Below are positions 50,193-59,095 of a stretch of DNA of 64,000 nt, piece after piece. A program made the position numbers and the translations under genes. The DNA comes from Anaerostipes amylophilus. Lineage in GTDB: Bacteria; Bacillota; Clostridia; Lachnospirales; Lachnospiraceae. Where the stretch lies: NCBI RefSeq assembly GCF_025567365.1, contig NZ_JAOQJG010000002.1, positions 186,001-250,000 on the forward strand, read 5' to 3'. Position 1 is the stretch's first letter, and each line of letters begins with the position of its first letter. The notes beneath the pieces are model-generated. The model worked only from the letters and a program-made list of their open reading frames with translations. It searched no databases and was not told the DNA's origin.

Positions 50193-51376
50193 AATTGTAT
50201 TCTATAAGAATGAGAAGAAAAGTTTTATTGGGGATTACCTTATTTGTGTGTGCAATCATGTCGAAAGGTTTCGTTGATGCGTTGTTTGTAAATGATAATG
50301 CAAATGGAGTTTTAAATCTTTTGAAATACTTTTTTTTAATTGGAGCATCATTTGCTTTTTATGCATCTAACAGAAGTAAGAAGAAAAAGTTTTCTAAAGA
50401 ATTTAGGATTTTAATGTGTTTTTATTTGTTTGTAGCTTTTATTTCAGTGTTTTCAATAATTGAGAGTGGGCGATTTACATTTAGAACGATTAAAGAATTT
50501 TGCTTTATTCTTACACCTATTGTCTTTACATATTATGCAATAAATGCGTTAAATAAAGATGAAATTACAATGATGGCTAAATTTTCAGTAGTAATTTATG
50601 TTGTTTCATATTTCATGGAAATTTCAGGTAACTTTTCAATTTCCATGGCAATTAATGCAATTAAAAATTTTTCACTGTTAGGTGGGCAAGCATCATTTGC
50701 ATATGATTATTATGAAACTAGTCATTTTCCTGATCCGATGATGGCATTATTTTGTTATTTTTGTTATTATAAAAAAAATAATCGAAAGTGGGCATGGATT
50801 AGTTATATATCTATCCTTGTGATGAATAAACGTTTAATTATTTTATTTGCTACAATAATACTTATACTTTCTTATTTGCCGAATTGGGAAAAAATAACCT
50901 CGATTAAAGTTAATAAAAAAATTTGTATAATATGTGCAATTGTTTTTGCAATATCTCCGTTAGTTGTGATTAAATTGATAACATCTCCTTTAGGCATTTG
51001 GTTCTCAAACAAAACAGGTCTAAATATGGCAGATTTTTGGATGGGACGAGACAATATGGTGCTCTATTATTTAAATAATCATTTCCAATCATATGGATTA
51101 GGTTCTACTTATGATTTTACTGGATCTATGTTGGAAATAGAAAGTGTTAAAATTTATTTGGAAACAACAATTGTAGGAAGTGTTTTATTATCTATTTCGT
51201 ATTGGAAGATTACCAATCGTAATTTATTTTCAATGCTTGTTATGTTGTATATTTTTCTAAATATTAATACTTCTACGTCACTTACAACAGGTGCGTTTGC
51301 TTGGATTTATTATTTATTTTTGATTGGAGGTATAAATTATGAAACAGTTAATAACGATAATAGTCCCGATCTATAA
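50189..51376 (+). CDS. Putative polysaccharide polymerase (Wzy-type membrane protein)
   Basis: 395 aa with about ten to twelve hydrophobic spans. A large outside loop after about residue 270 (FWMGRDNMVLYYLNNHFQSYGLGS) resembles the periplasmic loop of O-antigen polymerases. No sequence family is clear to me. The call rests on topology and on its place between transferase and flippase genes. The start overlaps the acetyltransferase stop. The codon use is very AT-rich, as is usual for wzy. Confidence 0.7.
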   Translation: MKLYSIRMRRKVLLGITLFVCAIMSKGFVDALFVNDNANGVLNLLKYFFLIGASFAFYASNRSKKKKFSKEFRILMCFYLFVAFISVFSIIESGRFTFRTIKEFCFILTPIVFTYYAINALNKDEITMMAKFSVVIYVVSYFMEISGNFSISMAINAIKNFSLLGGQASFAYDYYETSHFPDPMMALFCYFCYYKKNNRKWAWISYISILVMNKRLIILFATIILILSYLPNWEKITSIKVNKKICIICAIVFAISPLVVIKLITSPLGIWFSNKTGLNMADFWMGRDNMVLYYLNNHFQSYGLGSTYDFTGSMLEIESVKIYLETTIVGSVLLSISYWKITNRNLFSMLVMLYIFLNINTSTSLTTGAFAWIYYLFLIGGINYETVNNDNSPDL

Positions 51377-52313
51377 AGCTGAGAAATATCTAGATAAATG
51401 TATTGAGTCATTGGTTAATCAAACATATACTAATATTGAAATAATTTTAGTGAATGATGGTTCACCTGATAATTGTTTTTCTATTTGTGAAAAATGGAAA
51501 AGAATAGATGATAGAATAGTTGTATTGAATAAAGAAAATGGCGGACAAAGTGATGCTAGAAATGCTGGAATGAAAATAGCAAAAGGTAAATATTTCATAT
51601 TTGTAGATAGTGATGATTATGTTTCTAAGGATTATGTAGGGGATTTATTTGATATATTAAAGGCAAACAAAGCAGATATTGCAGTTGGAAAGATGGAAAA
51701 ATTTCTTGAAGGTTCATCTCTAGAAAGCAGACAAAATGATAGAGAATATATCTTAACATTCAATTCTACTGAAGCGATTCAAGATTTTTTATATGAAAAG
51801 CATTTTGTTACAAGTGTAACAGCAAAAATATACAAAAGAGAATTATTTGATGGTATAGAATTTCCAAAAGGAAAAAAATATGAAGATTTATATGTGTTAT
51901 ACAAAATAGTTTCTAAGTGTAATACAGTTGTTTATGGTAATAAACCGGTTTATTATTACATGATTAGACGTGACAGTACTATTGGGACATTAGATCCAGT
52001 AAAGAATAAAGATTTTTTATTGGCCGCAAAAGAGGTGCATACGTATGTACTAAACTATTGCTATACAATCAGAAAAGCAGCGGATTTTAAATTATTTCAA
52101 GCGGCTATAGAAATGTTTGTTCATTTACCTAAAAAGACTAATAATTATGAACAAAAAAGTTATAAAGAAGAATTGTGGGAGTATATTATAAAATATAGAC
52201 TTCAGATCGTACAAGATAAAAATTGTAGGTTCAAGTATAGGATACTCGCACTGGTATCTTTTTTGGGACAAACGATATTGAGTAGATTTTTTCAGTTCGC
52301 ATCTAGGAGATAA
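51339..52313 (+). CDS. Glycosyltransferase family 2
   Basis: 324 aa, GT-A fold. ITIIVPIYKAEKYLDKCIESLVNQTYTNIEIILVNDGSPDN is the UDP-sugar-binding start. The D-x-D type site is FIFVDSDDYV, and KKYEDLYVLYKIV gives the likely catalytic acid (family ED motif). It begins 38 bases inside the polymerase gene, with GGAGG at about 51328. Sugar unknown. Confidence 0.92.
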   Translation: MKQLITIIVPIYKAEKYLDKCIESLVNQTYTNIEIILVNDGSPDNCFSICEKWKRIDDRIVVLNKENGGQSDARNAGMKIAKGKYFIFVDSDDYVSKDYVGDLFDILKANKADIAVGKMEKFLEGSSLESRQNDREYILTFNSTEAIQDFLYEKHFVTSVTAKIYKRELFDGIEFPKGKKYEDLYVLYKIVSKCNTVVYGNKPVYYYMIRRDSTIGTLDPVKNKDFLLAAKEVHTYVLNYCYTIRKAADFKLFQAAIEMFVHLPKKTNNYEQKSYKEELWEYIIKYRLQIVQDKNCRFKYRILALVSFLGQTILSRFFQFASRR

Positions 52314-52318
52314 TACTT

Positions 52319-53236
52319 ATGCATGCATATTTAATAATGGCTCATAAAAATTTAGAGCAAATAAAAAAATTAATGAAGTTACTTGATTATTCTGAAAATG
52401 ATATATATATCCATATTGATGCTAAAGCGGATGATACTATTAGATTTTTTGATTATGCTTCCTGCTGTACTAAATCAAAAGTAATTCAATCATCAATATT
52501 CAAGTCGGCTTGGGGAAGTTATAGTTTGATTGAATGTGAGTTATTTTTATTGAAACAAGCCACTGAAAATAGGAAATATGATTATTATCATTTAATTTCT
52601 GGTATGGATTTACCATTAAAAGATCAGTCTGAAATTCATCGATTTTTTGAAAGGAATAGTGGGAAACAATTCGTTCATTTTTCTGGTAAGAATAGTAAGA
52701 ATGAATACTCAATAAAAAGAAGAGTTAAATACTATTGGGCGACAAATTATTACAATTCTTTAAGTTTTATTGATTTTAGATTAATAAGAAAGATTGATTG
52801 TTTTCAAATTAGATTGCAAGAATTATTTCATATTAATAGATTGAAGAATAATGATTTAGTTTTTTATCATGGATCGCAGTGGTTTAGTATAACTGATGAG
52901 TTGGTACGAGATTTATTAAAAAAGAAAAAATATATAGAAAAAGTATATAAAAATACAAATTGTTGTGATGAACTAGTTATACAGACATTTATTGCAAACA
53001 ATGATAAATGGTTTTCGAAACTTTATGATTCAAGAATGGATGATAATTATTGTGCAAATGTGAGGAAAATTGACTGGTCTAGAGGTGGTCCTTATGTTTG
53101 GACAGAAAAAGATTTCAACGAATTAATAGATAGTAATTGTATGTTTGCAAGAAAATTCGATGAGAAAGTAGACCCCAAAATCATAGAATTATTATACGAA
53201 AGGATTTTATTGAAAGGTAACAATTGTGAAAAATAA
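52319..53236 (+). CDS. Core-2/I-branching beta-1,6-N-acetylglucosaminyltransferase-like (GT14)
   Basis: 305 aa. MHAYLIMAHKNLEQIKKLMKLL, IYIHIDAKAD and DYYHLISGMDLPLKDQSEI are typical of the bacterial GT14 family related to animal core-2 GlcNAc transferases. GSQWFSITDELVRDLL matches the conserved G-S-x-W segment. Metal independent in the family. Likely branches the repeat unit. It follows the previous gene by 5 bases and overlaps wzx by 11. Confidence 0.88.
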   Translation: MHAYLIMAHKNLEQIKKLMKLLDYSENDIYIHIDAKADDTIRFFDYASCCTKSKVIQSSIFKSAWGSYSLIECELFLLKQATENRKYDYYHLISGMDLPLKDQSEIHRFFERNSGKQFVHFSGKNSKNEYSIKRRVKYYWATNYYNSLSFIDFRLIRKIDCFQIRLQELFHINRLKNNDLVFYHGSQWFSITDELVRDLLKKKKYIEKVYKNTNCCDELVIQTFIANNDKWFSKLYDSRMDDNYCANVRKIDWSRGGPYVWTEKDFNELIDSNCMFARKFDEKVDPKIIELLYERILLKGNNCEK

Positions 53237-54662
53237 ATTTATTGGTATTAATGCATTGCTTAACGCAATTAAAACTATATTTTCCATAATATTTCCATTG
53301 ATAACTTTTCCATATATATCTAGAGTATTAGGAGTTGAAAACATTGGAATTTATAATTTTAGTTCATCTATAGTAAGTTATTTTACACTGCTTGCTGGAT
53401 TAGGAATTAGTACATATGCAATAAGAGAAGGTGCTAGATATAGAAATGATAGAAATAAAATTTCTGATTTTTGCTCTGAAGTTTTTTCAATTAATTTTAT
53501 ATCAACTTTAGTGTCTTACGTTATTTTGTTATTTTGTTTAATTTTTCTGAATAAGTTACATGATTATATTTCTATAATAGTAATTTTAAGTATATCAATT
53601 TCCTTTACAACTTTAGGATGTGAATGGATTTTTAATATTTTTGAGGAATTTGGACTTATTACAATTAGAACAATAATTTGTCAATTTATATCAGTTGTAC
53701 TGATGTTTATATTTGTGAAAGATAGGGATTCATTAGTTCAATATTCTGTTATTACTTTGATATCAACATCAGGTGCTAACTTTATAAATATCTTTTCTAG
53801 AAAAAAATATTGTGATATTAGATTTTGCTTTAATAGCAAAATGAGAAGACATTTAATTCCAATCCTTATTTTATTTGCCAATTCTATAGCAATGACGATA
53901 TATATTAATTCTGACGTTACAATATTAGGCTTGATATCAGGCAGCTATCATGTTGGTTTGTATTCAGTAGCAACAAAAGTTTACACGATGCTTAAGTCAT
54001 TGTTGGGAGCTTTAATCGTTGTATCAATTCCTAGATTGTCATCTTATATTGGAATTGGAAATAAAAGAGAATACTCAGAAACGGCATCTACTATATTGAA
54101 TTCGTTAATTACTTTAGCTGTTCCTGTAATGGTTGGGACATTTGCGTTAAGTGATAAAATAGTGTTTCTATTATCAGGAAAAGACTTTTTACCAGCAACA
54201 ACTTCATTACAAATACTTAGCGTAGCACTTTTATTTAGCATATTTAGTTGGTTTTATACTTCTTGTGTACTTATTGTAAATAAAGAAGATAAGAGTGTAT
54301 TGAAAGCTACAACTTTCGCAGCTTTAGCTAATATTATATTGAATGTGCTTTTAATTCCATATTTTAATCAAAATGCCGCAGCTTTCACTACAGCACTTGC
54401 AGAATTAATATCAGCAGTTGTATGTTATCTGTATGGAAGAAAGTATTTTCAAAGTAATTTACAAAAAAATGATATTATTTCTACACTTTTAGGCTCTTTT
54501 CTGATAATAGTAATTTGCCGCTTAGTAAAAATATATATATCAAGTCTATATGTGAGCATATTTGTTTCTTTTATGTTATCAGTGATTGGATATGGAATTG
54601 TTCTAGTGCTGTTTAGAAATAATTCGTTAAAGCTAATTTTAGATTTTGTAAAAAGAAAATAA
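53226..54662 (+). CDS. Oligosaccharide flippase (Wzx-type)
   Basis: 478 aa with about fourteen helices, of the polysaccharide biosynthesis / MOP family. The start FIGINALLNAIKTIFSIIFPLITFPYISRVLGVENIGIYNF is characteristic. GTG start inside the end of the GT14 gene. It moves the lipid-linked repeat unit across the membrane for polymerisation, so the cluster is Wzx/Wzy-dependent. Confidence 0.92.
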   Translation: MKNKFIGINALLNAIKTIFSIIFPLITFPYISRVLGVENIGIYNFSSSIVSYFTLLAGLGISTYAIREGARYRNDRNKISDFCSEVFSINFISTLVSYVILLFCLIFLNKLHDYISIIVILSISISFTTLGCEWIFNIFEEFGLITIRTIICQFISVVLMFIFVKDRDSLVQYSVITLISTSGANFINIFSRKKYCDIRFCFNSKMRRHLIPILILFANSIAMTIYINSDVTILGLISGSYHVGLYSVATKVYTMLKSLLGALIVVSIPRLSSYIGIGNKREYSETASTILNSLITLAVPVMVGTFALSDKIVFLLSGKDFLPATTSLQILSVALLFSIFSWFYTSCVLIVNKEDKSVLKATTFAALANIILNVLLIPYFNQNAAAFTTALAELISAVVCYLYGRKYFQSNLQKNDIISTLLGSFLIIVICRLVKIYISSLYVSIFVSFMLSVIGYGIVLVLFRNNSLKLILDFVKRK

Positions 54663-54765
54663 ATCTTTAACTGTTTAAAAATTTCAAAAGTGTGAGGAGT
54701 GTTTACTTTTGATTATTGAATAGAATATATTGGTGATTCTATAAAATGAGCCATAGAGAGGAGAA

Positions 54766-55845
54766 ATGATGAGAAATCTTTATGATAGATTACATGATAA
54801 AGTCTTGATAAAATATGTAAAAAACCCAGTGACAGAGTGTTACTCCAAAGATTATGTGTTTAAATATCAAGAAGAAATTTATGATGCTACAGTAATTATT
54901 CCTTGCTATAATGTAGAAAAATATGTTGCTGAATGTATGGAGTCAATACTGAAACAAAAAACTTCATATAATATTGAAATTATTGCAATAGATGACGGTT
55001 CAACAGATAGTACAGCTGAAATACTGTGTCGATATTCCACTAAAATAAAGAATTTTAGAATAATAACACAGTGTAATAAAGGATTTTCTGGAGCACGAAA
55101 TACAGGTATACGAGAGGCGAGGGGAAAATATCTAATCTTTATTGATTCAGATGATTATGTTACAAGTGATTATATTGATTTTCTCTTAAAAAAAGCATTC
55201 TCTAAAGATGCAGATATTGTAGCAACTGGGTATTATACTTTTAATAATGAGAATAGAAAAAAATTAAAGAATATAACAATAAAAGATGAGAATGACACTT
55301 CGTTATTAAATGGTTGTGCATGGGGAAAGGCAATAAAAAGAAAGTTTTTTGAACATTTAGTGTTTCCGGAAAATTATTGGTATGAAGATTCTATTATAGC
55401 TCATCTTGTTGTTCCGAGAGCGAACTCTATTTATATGGTGTCTAAATGTCAATATGCATATAGAAGTAATCCGACAGGAATTACTAAAACTTCTGTGAAT
55501 AGTTTAAGAGCTATTGAGTCATTTTATATTACAGATTTGATGCTGCACTCATACGTTCATTTTTATTCAGAGGATGTTACAAACACGCAAGAGTTCATAA
55601 ATCTCTTAATTGAGCAATTTTACTTGAATGAGAAAAGAGTTATAAGATTAAATTCAGAAATTAAAAGGACAATCTTTATGTATCAATGTAAGTATGTTCA
55701 TACCCTCCCCATTATGGATTTAAAATTAGAATTTTCTAAAAAGCTATATGCAATAGGGCTATTAAAAAACAATTATCAGATAGCCCAAATTGGTTTAAGA
55801 CTTGACATTTTGAATAAAATCATACGAAGAATAAAGAATAAATGA
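54766..55845 (+). CDS. Glycosyltransferase family 2
   Basis: 359 aa with an N-terminal extension of about 45 residues before the GT-A domain (ATVIIPCYNVEKYVAECMESIL). DDGSTDSTAEIL and FIDSDDYVTSDYIDFLL mark the donor site, and YWYEDSIIAHLV the likely base. AGAGGAGAAATG sets the start. About 100 bases separate it from wzx. Sugar unknown. Confidence 0.9.
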   Translation: MMRNLYDRLHDKVLIKYVKNPVTECYSKDYVFKYQEEIYDATVIIPCYNVEKYVAECMESILKQKTSYNIEIIAIDDGSTDSTAEILCRYSTKIKNFRIITQCNKGFSGARNTGIREARGKYLIFIDSDDYVTSDYIDFLLKKAFSKDADIVATGYYTFNNENRKKLKNITIKDENDTSLLNGCAWGKAIKRKFFEHLVFPENYWYEDSIIAHLVVPRANSIYMVSKCQYAYRSNPTGITKTSVNSLRAIESFYITDLMLHSYVHFYSEDVTNTQEFINLLIEQFYLNEKRVIRLNSEIKRTIFMYQCKYVHTLPIMDLKLEFSKKLYAIGLLKNNYQIAQIGLRLDILNKIIRRIKNK

Positions 55846-55890
55846 TATAGATTTGTGAAATTAAAATATTTTTTTGAATACTTAAACCTG

Positions 55891-56005
55891 GAAGAACTTA
55901 AGTTCCCAGGGACCTTAAGAAATCAGTCTCAAAGTGAATAGTTATATTGAATAAAAAATACGAAAAAATTTTGAAAAATAGGTTCGCTTTTTATAAAAAA
56001 GGAAC
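55891..56005 (+). repeat. 115-bp direct repeat, left copy, with CTTAAG palindrome copy 4
   Basis: Starts with the palindrome CTTAAGTTCCC-A-GGGACCTTAAG (55897-55919) and continues AAATCAGTC and TTATATTGAATAAAAAATAC. A second copy of the same stretch begins at 57011, roughly 80 percent alike by eye. The two bracket the nucleotidyltransferase gene. Confidence 0.8.
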
Positions 56006-56034
56006 TTTTATATTGTAAAGGGGAGAAAATACGA

Positions 56035-56952
56035 ATGAATACAACATTAATTATTATGGCAGCTGGAATCGGCTCCAGATTTGGAGAAGGAATTAAACAG
56101 TTAGCCCAGATGGGACCAAATGGAGAGATCATCATGGATTATTCCATTCATGATGCAAAAGAAGCAGGCTTTAATAAAGTAGTCTTTATTATCCGCAAAG
56201 ACATTTTCAAGGAGTTCGAAGAGATCATTGGAAACAGAATCAAAGAACAGATCGATGTTGAATATGTATTTCAGGAGCTTGATGATCTGCCAGAAGGTTT
56301 TGAAGTACCAGAAGGAAGAACAAAAGCATGGGGAACAGGACAGGCAGTTTTATGCTGCAAAGATGTAGTGAAAGAACCATTTGTGATCATCAATGCAGAT
56401 GATTATTATGGAAAAGAAGCATTTGTGAAACTGCATGATTTCTTAGTATCAGGAGAAGACCTTGGAAGAGAATTTACCATGGGAATGGGAGGATTCATTT
56501 TAAAGAACACATTAAGCGATAATGGAACTGTGACCAGAGGAGTCAGTGTTGTCGATGAGAATGGTTTATTAAGTCAGGTACATGAGACAACAGGAATTGA
56601 AATGGGAGAAGACGGACAGATCAAATGCGACAGTGAAGAAGTACAAGAATGGATCAGTCCAGAAGATAAAGTATCCATGAACATGTGGGCAGGATATCCA
56701 GAATTTTTAGATTTCTTAGCAGAGGATTTCAAAGATTTCCTTGCAAATGTGGAAGAAGGAGATTTAAAGAGCGAATATCTGTTACCGAATATTGTGGACA
56801 AACTTTTGAAAGAAGAAAGAGCGAACGTGAAGGTGCTGGAGACACAGGATCGTTGGTTTGGAGTTACATATAAGGAAGATAAAGAGACTGTGCAGGATGC
56901 TTTTAGGGAGTTGATTGCTGATGGAGTTTATGCGGAGAAGCTTTGGGAGTAG
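56035..56952 (+). CDS. Sugar-phosphate nucleotidyltransferase (GalU/GlmU-like fold)
   Basis: 305 aa. IIMAAGIGSRFGEGIKQL is the nucleotide-binding signature, here with GIGSRFG in place of the common GxGTRL. WGTGQAVLCC and FVIINADDYYG (metal-binding Asp) follow. These are typical of uncharacterised clostridial NTP-transferase proteins. It probably makes an activated sugar or related headgroup for the polysaccharide cluster. GGGGAG precedes the ATG. It is bracketed by the 115-bp direct repeats. Confidence 0.85.
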   Translation: MNTTLIIMAAGIGSRFGEGIKQLAQMGPNGEIIMDYSIHDAKEAGFNKVVFIIRKDIFKEFEEIIGNRIKEQIDVEYVFQELDDLPEGFEVPEGRTKAWGTGQAVLCCKDVVKEPFVIINADDYYGKEAFVKLHDFLVSGEDLGREFTMGMGGFILKNTLSDNGTVTRGVSVVDENGLLSQVHETTGIEMGEDGQIKCDSEEVQEWISPEDKVSMNMWAGYPEFLDFLAEDFKDFLANVEEGDLKSEYLLPNIVDKLLKEERANVKVLETQDRWFGVTYKEDKETVQDAFRELIADGVYAEKLWE

Positions 56953-57010
56953 ATGAATAGGTGGTAGCCAATAGAATGTGGTTTTTGTTAGGATCATATT
57001 TTATTGGCTA

Positions 57011-57124
57011 GAAAAACTTAAGTTCCCAGGGACATTAAGAAATCAGTCAACAAAGTAAATTGTTATATTGAATAAAAAATACGAAAAAATTTGAAAAACT
57101 AGATTCACTTTTTGAAAGGAATAA
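57011..57124 (+). repeat. 115-bp direct repeat, right copy, with CTTAAG palindrome copy 5
   Basis: CTTAAGTTCCC-A-GGGACATTAAG (57017-57039) with one arm base changed, then AAATCAGTC and TTATATTGAATAAAAAATAC as in the left copy. Degenerate CTTAAG half-sites follow at 57124 and 58530. Confidence 0.78.
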
Positions 57125-57195
57125 CTTAAGCTCCCTGAGAATGGATTTGATATTAAAAAGATTATTAAAAAATTTAGAAAGTAGGTGAATGAATT

Positions 57196-58503
57196 GTGGC
57201 GACCTTTTATGAGGTAAAACATTTGCTTTGTAAATTACTTGGGCAAGAAAGACTGAATGATGATGAAATAGTAAACAACGATGATGATATAGTTTTTGAG
57301 CCTCGTTCTTTTAGGGTACGGCAAGAAACGAGACAGATTACTATTTTAAATTCTGACTTAGTGGAGCTTTATAATAAAGTTTTTTCTATGAATACAAATG
57401 ATTTAGAATTATATTCAGAAGATGGTTATGAAGTTGCAATAAACATGAATTATTATTTAATGCGTCACCAAGAATTTCCATTTAAAGCAGAGGATGAAAT
57501 AAATGGTATAAGTTATGAGATAGGCTATCCAACGGCTGAATATAGCTTATATTTACTTATGCTAGTTAAAGATGCCATGAATCAGCAGGAAGGTCGTAAT
57601 AATAGAATACCACCTATGCGGTTACGAAGATCTATTGGTTTAGATAGAGTGTTTAATAATGAAGAAGAAAATACTTTAGAAACTGTTTTACATAAAATAA
57701 TTGGAGAATGTTCTTTAAAAATAAAAAATATAAATGAAAGTTATAAATCATTAGATACATTTAGAAAAATGAAAACTTCATTTTTATTTGAATTTATGTA
57801 CAAAACAGGAAATTCGGTTATTGAATTTTTAGATATCTTAGATATTTATCCAATGAATAATGTTATGAGAAGCAGAATTGCTGAAACTCAAATTGACGCC
57901 CCACCATTGAGAAAATATAGTGAAGATGTAGTAGACTATTATAAACAGGCATTAGCATCAAATGATCCTTATATTAAATATATTTCATTCTATCATGTCA
58001 TGGAATATTTTTATGATGAAGTATTTAAACGCAAGATGGTTACTGATTTAAAAAATAAAATTACACATCCAGATTTTTCATATAAAAATGAAGATAAAAT
58101 ATATGAAATAGCGATGTTTGTAAAAAATAGATTACGTATGAATGACGAGACTGGTCATGGAAATGAATTAGAATCTTTGAAATATGTCTTAAATGAATAT
58201 GTCTCTATTGATGCACTTAAAACAAGGATAAATAGAATAGATTTAAATGCACTTAATTATTATCAGAATAATAAAGTCGCTTTTTGTAATGCACCAGTTA
58301 TTAGTTGGTCGGATTCTCAAGGAGCTTTTACACAAATTGCAAAACGAATATATTTTACTAGAAATTCATTGGTACACAGTAAAAGTGGAAAAAATAAAGA
58401 ACGTTATCATCCATATCAAGATGAAAAACAATTACAATTGGAAATTCCCCTTGTAAAGGCGGTGGCAGAAGCAATTATTATTAATTCAAGTGAGATTCTA
58501 TAG
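57196..58503 (+). CDS. HEPN-like protein, possible defence or toxin function
   Basis: 435 aa, GTG start after AGTAGGTGAA. The C-terminal third has YISFYHVMEYFYDEVFKRK and later YFTRNSLVHSKSGKNKERY. This pair resembles Apea-type HEPN domains, and R-N-S-L-V-H fits the R-x4-H ribonuclease motif. The N-terminal 300 residues are not recognised. Very AT-rich and alone beside an IS3 element, so probably acquired. HEPN proteins of this kind are common in abortive-infection systems; activity here is inferred. Confidence 0.6.
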   Translation: MATFYEVKHLLCKLLGQERLNDDEIVNNDDDIVFEPRSFRVRQETRQITILNSDLVELYNKVFSMNTNDLELYSEDGYEVAINMNYYLMRHQEFPFKAEDEINGISYEIGYPTAEYSLYLLMLVKDAMNQQEGRNNRIPPMRLRRSIGLDRVFNNEEENTLETVLHKIIGECSLKIKNINESYKSLDTFRKMKTSFLFEFMYKTGNSVIEFLDILDIYPMNNVMRSRIAETQIDAPPLRKYSEDVVDYYKQALASNDPYIKYISFYHVMEYFYDEVFKRKMVTDLKNKITHPDFSYKNEDKIYEIAMFVKNRLRMNDETGHGNELESLKYVLNEYVSIDALKTRINRIDLNALNYYQNNKVAFCNAPVISWSDSQGAFTQIAKRIYFTRNSLVHSKSGKNKERYHPYQDEKQLQLEIPLVKAVAEAIIINSSEIL

Positions 58504-58563
58504 TATAATTTAAGCATTCCTGGATACTTAAGTTCGGGGGTGCGGACGAATTCTTGGACCAAT

Positions 58564-58660
58564 TTACGCTAGTCCCAGACTTCGTCTGTATTCCATTGGA
58601 CTGACTCCTCCCAATGACATTTTGATTCTCTTTTCTCTAAACCAAATGATATATTCTATA
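58564..58660 (-). pseudogene. C-terminal remnant of an IS3-family transposase
   Basis: About 31 codons on the minus strand read YIIWFREKRIKMSLG, then GVSPMEYRRSLGLA and stop. This is the usual last segment of IS150-type OrfB (..NxxRIKxKLGGLSPxEYR). It differs from the intact IS3 transposase downstream, so it belongs to another element. It ends where that IS begins. Confidence 0.75.
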
Positions 58661-58747
58661 ATGGTCTCATAAATTAAGACACTTTTTCGGACAGATCTTA
58701 ATGAATCTGATATACTTAAATCAATACATAAGAAAGGATTCAGTGTC

Positions 58748-59095
58748 ATGTCCAGAAAAAGAAGAAATTTTAGTGCAAAATTTAAATCAGACCTTGTGAT
58801 CGAGCTACTCAAAGGAGAAAAAGATCTCAATACCTTAGCAACAGAAAACAATATTCAACCAAATCTTCTCCGTAACTGGAAAAGAGAATTCTTGAACAAT
58901 GCTTCTGCTGTGTTTGACGACAAACGTGAGGAAAACCTCAAGGAAAAGCTTGTCGAAGAACGCAAGGAAAAAACTGAGTATGCAAAAAAGGTTGGTCAGT
59001 TAACCATGCAGGTGGACTGGCTCAAAAAAAAATCTGAAGAAATTTGCGGACCTGACTACGAGAGTAAATTTAGTCCGAAACCTTTTGACGACTAA
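58748..59095 (+). CDS. IS3-family OrfA (helix-turn-helix)
   Basis: 115 aa. RRNFSAKFKSDLVIELLKGEKDLNTLATENNIQPNLLRNWKREFL is the DNA-binding helix-turn-helix of IS3 OrfA, followed by a leucine-zipper-like coil (LVEERKEKTEYAKKVGQLTMQVDWLKKK). Near its end lies a run of nine A's (59024-59032) where the orfB frame is already open. Binds the IS ends and forms part of the OrfAB transposase. Confidence 0.92.
   Translation: MSRKRRNFSAKFKSDLVIELLKGEKDLNTLATENNIQPNLLRNWKREFLNNASAVFDDKREENLKEKLVEERKEKTEYAKKVGQLTMQVDWLKKKSEEICGPDYESKFSPKPFDD

Noticed and set aside
59085..59087. Classical -1 frameshift for OrfAB
   Set aside because: The two frames are related by +1, so a simple -1 slip cannot join them in this copy.
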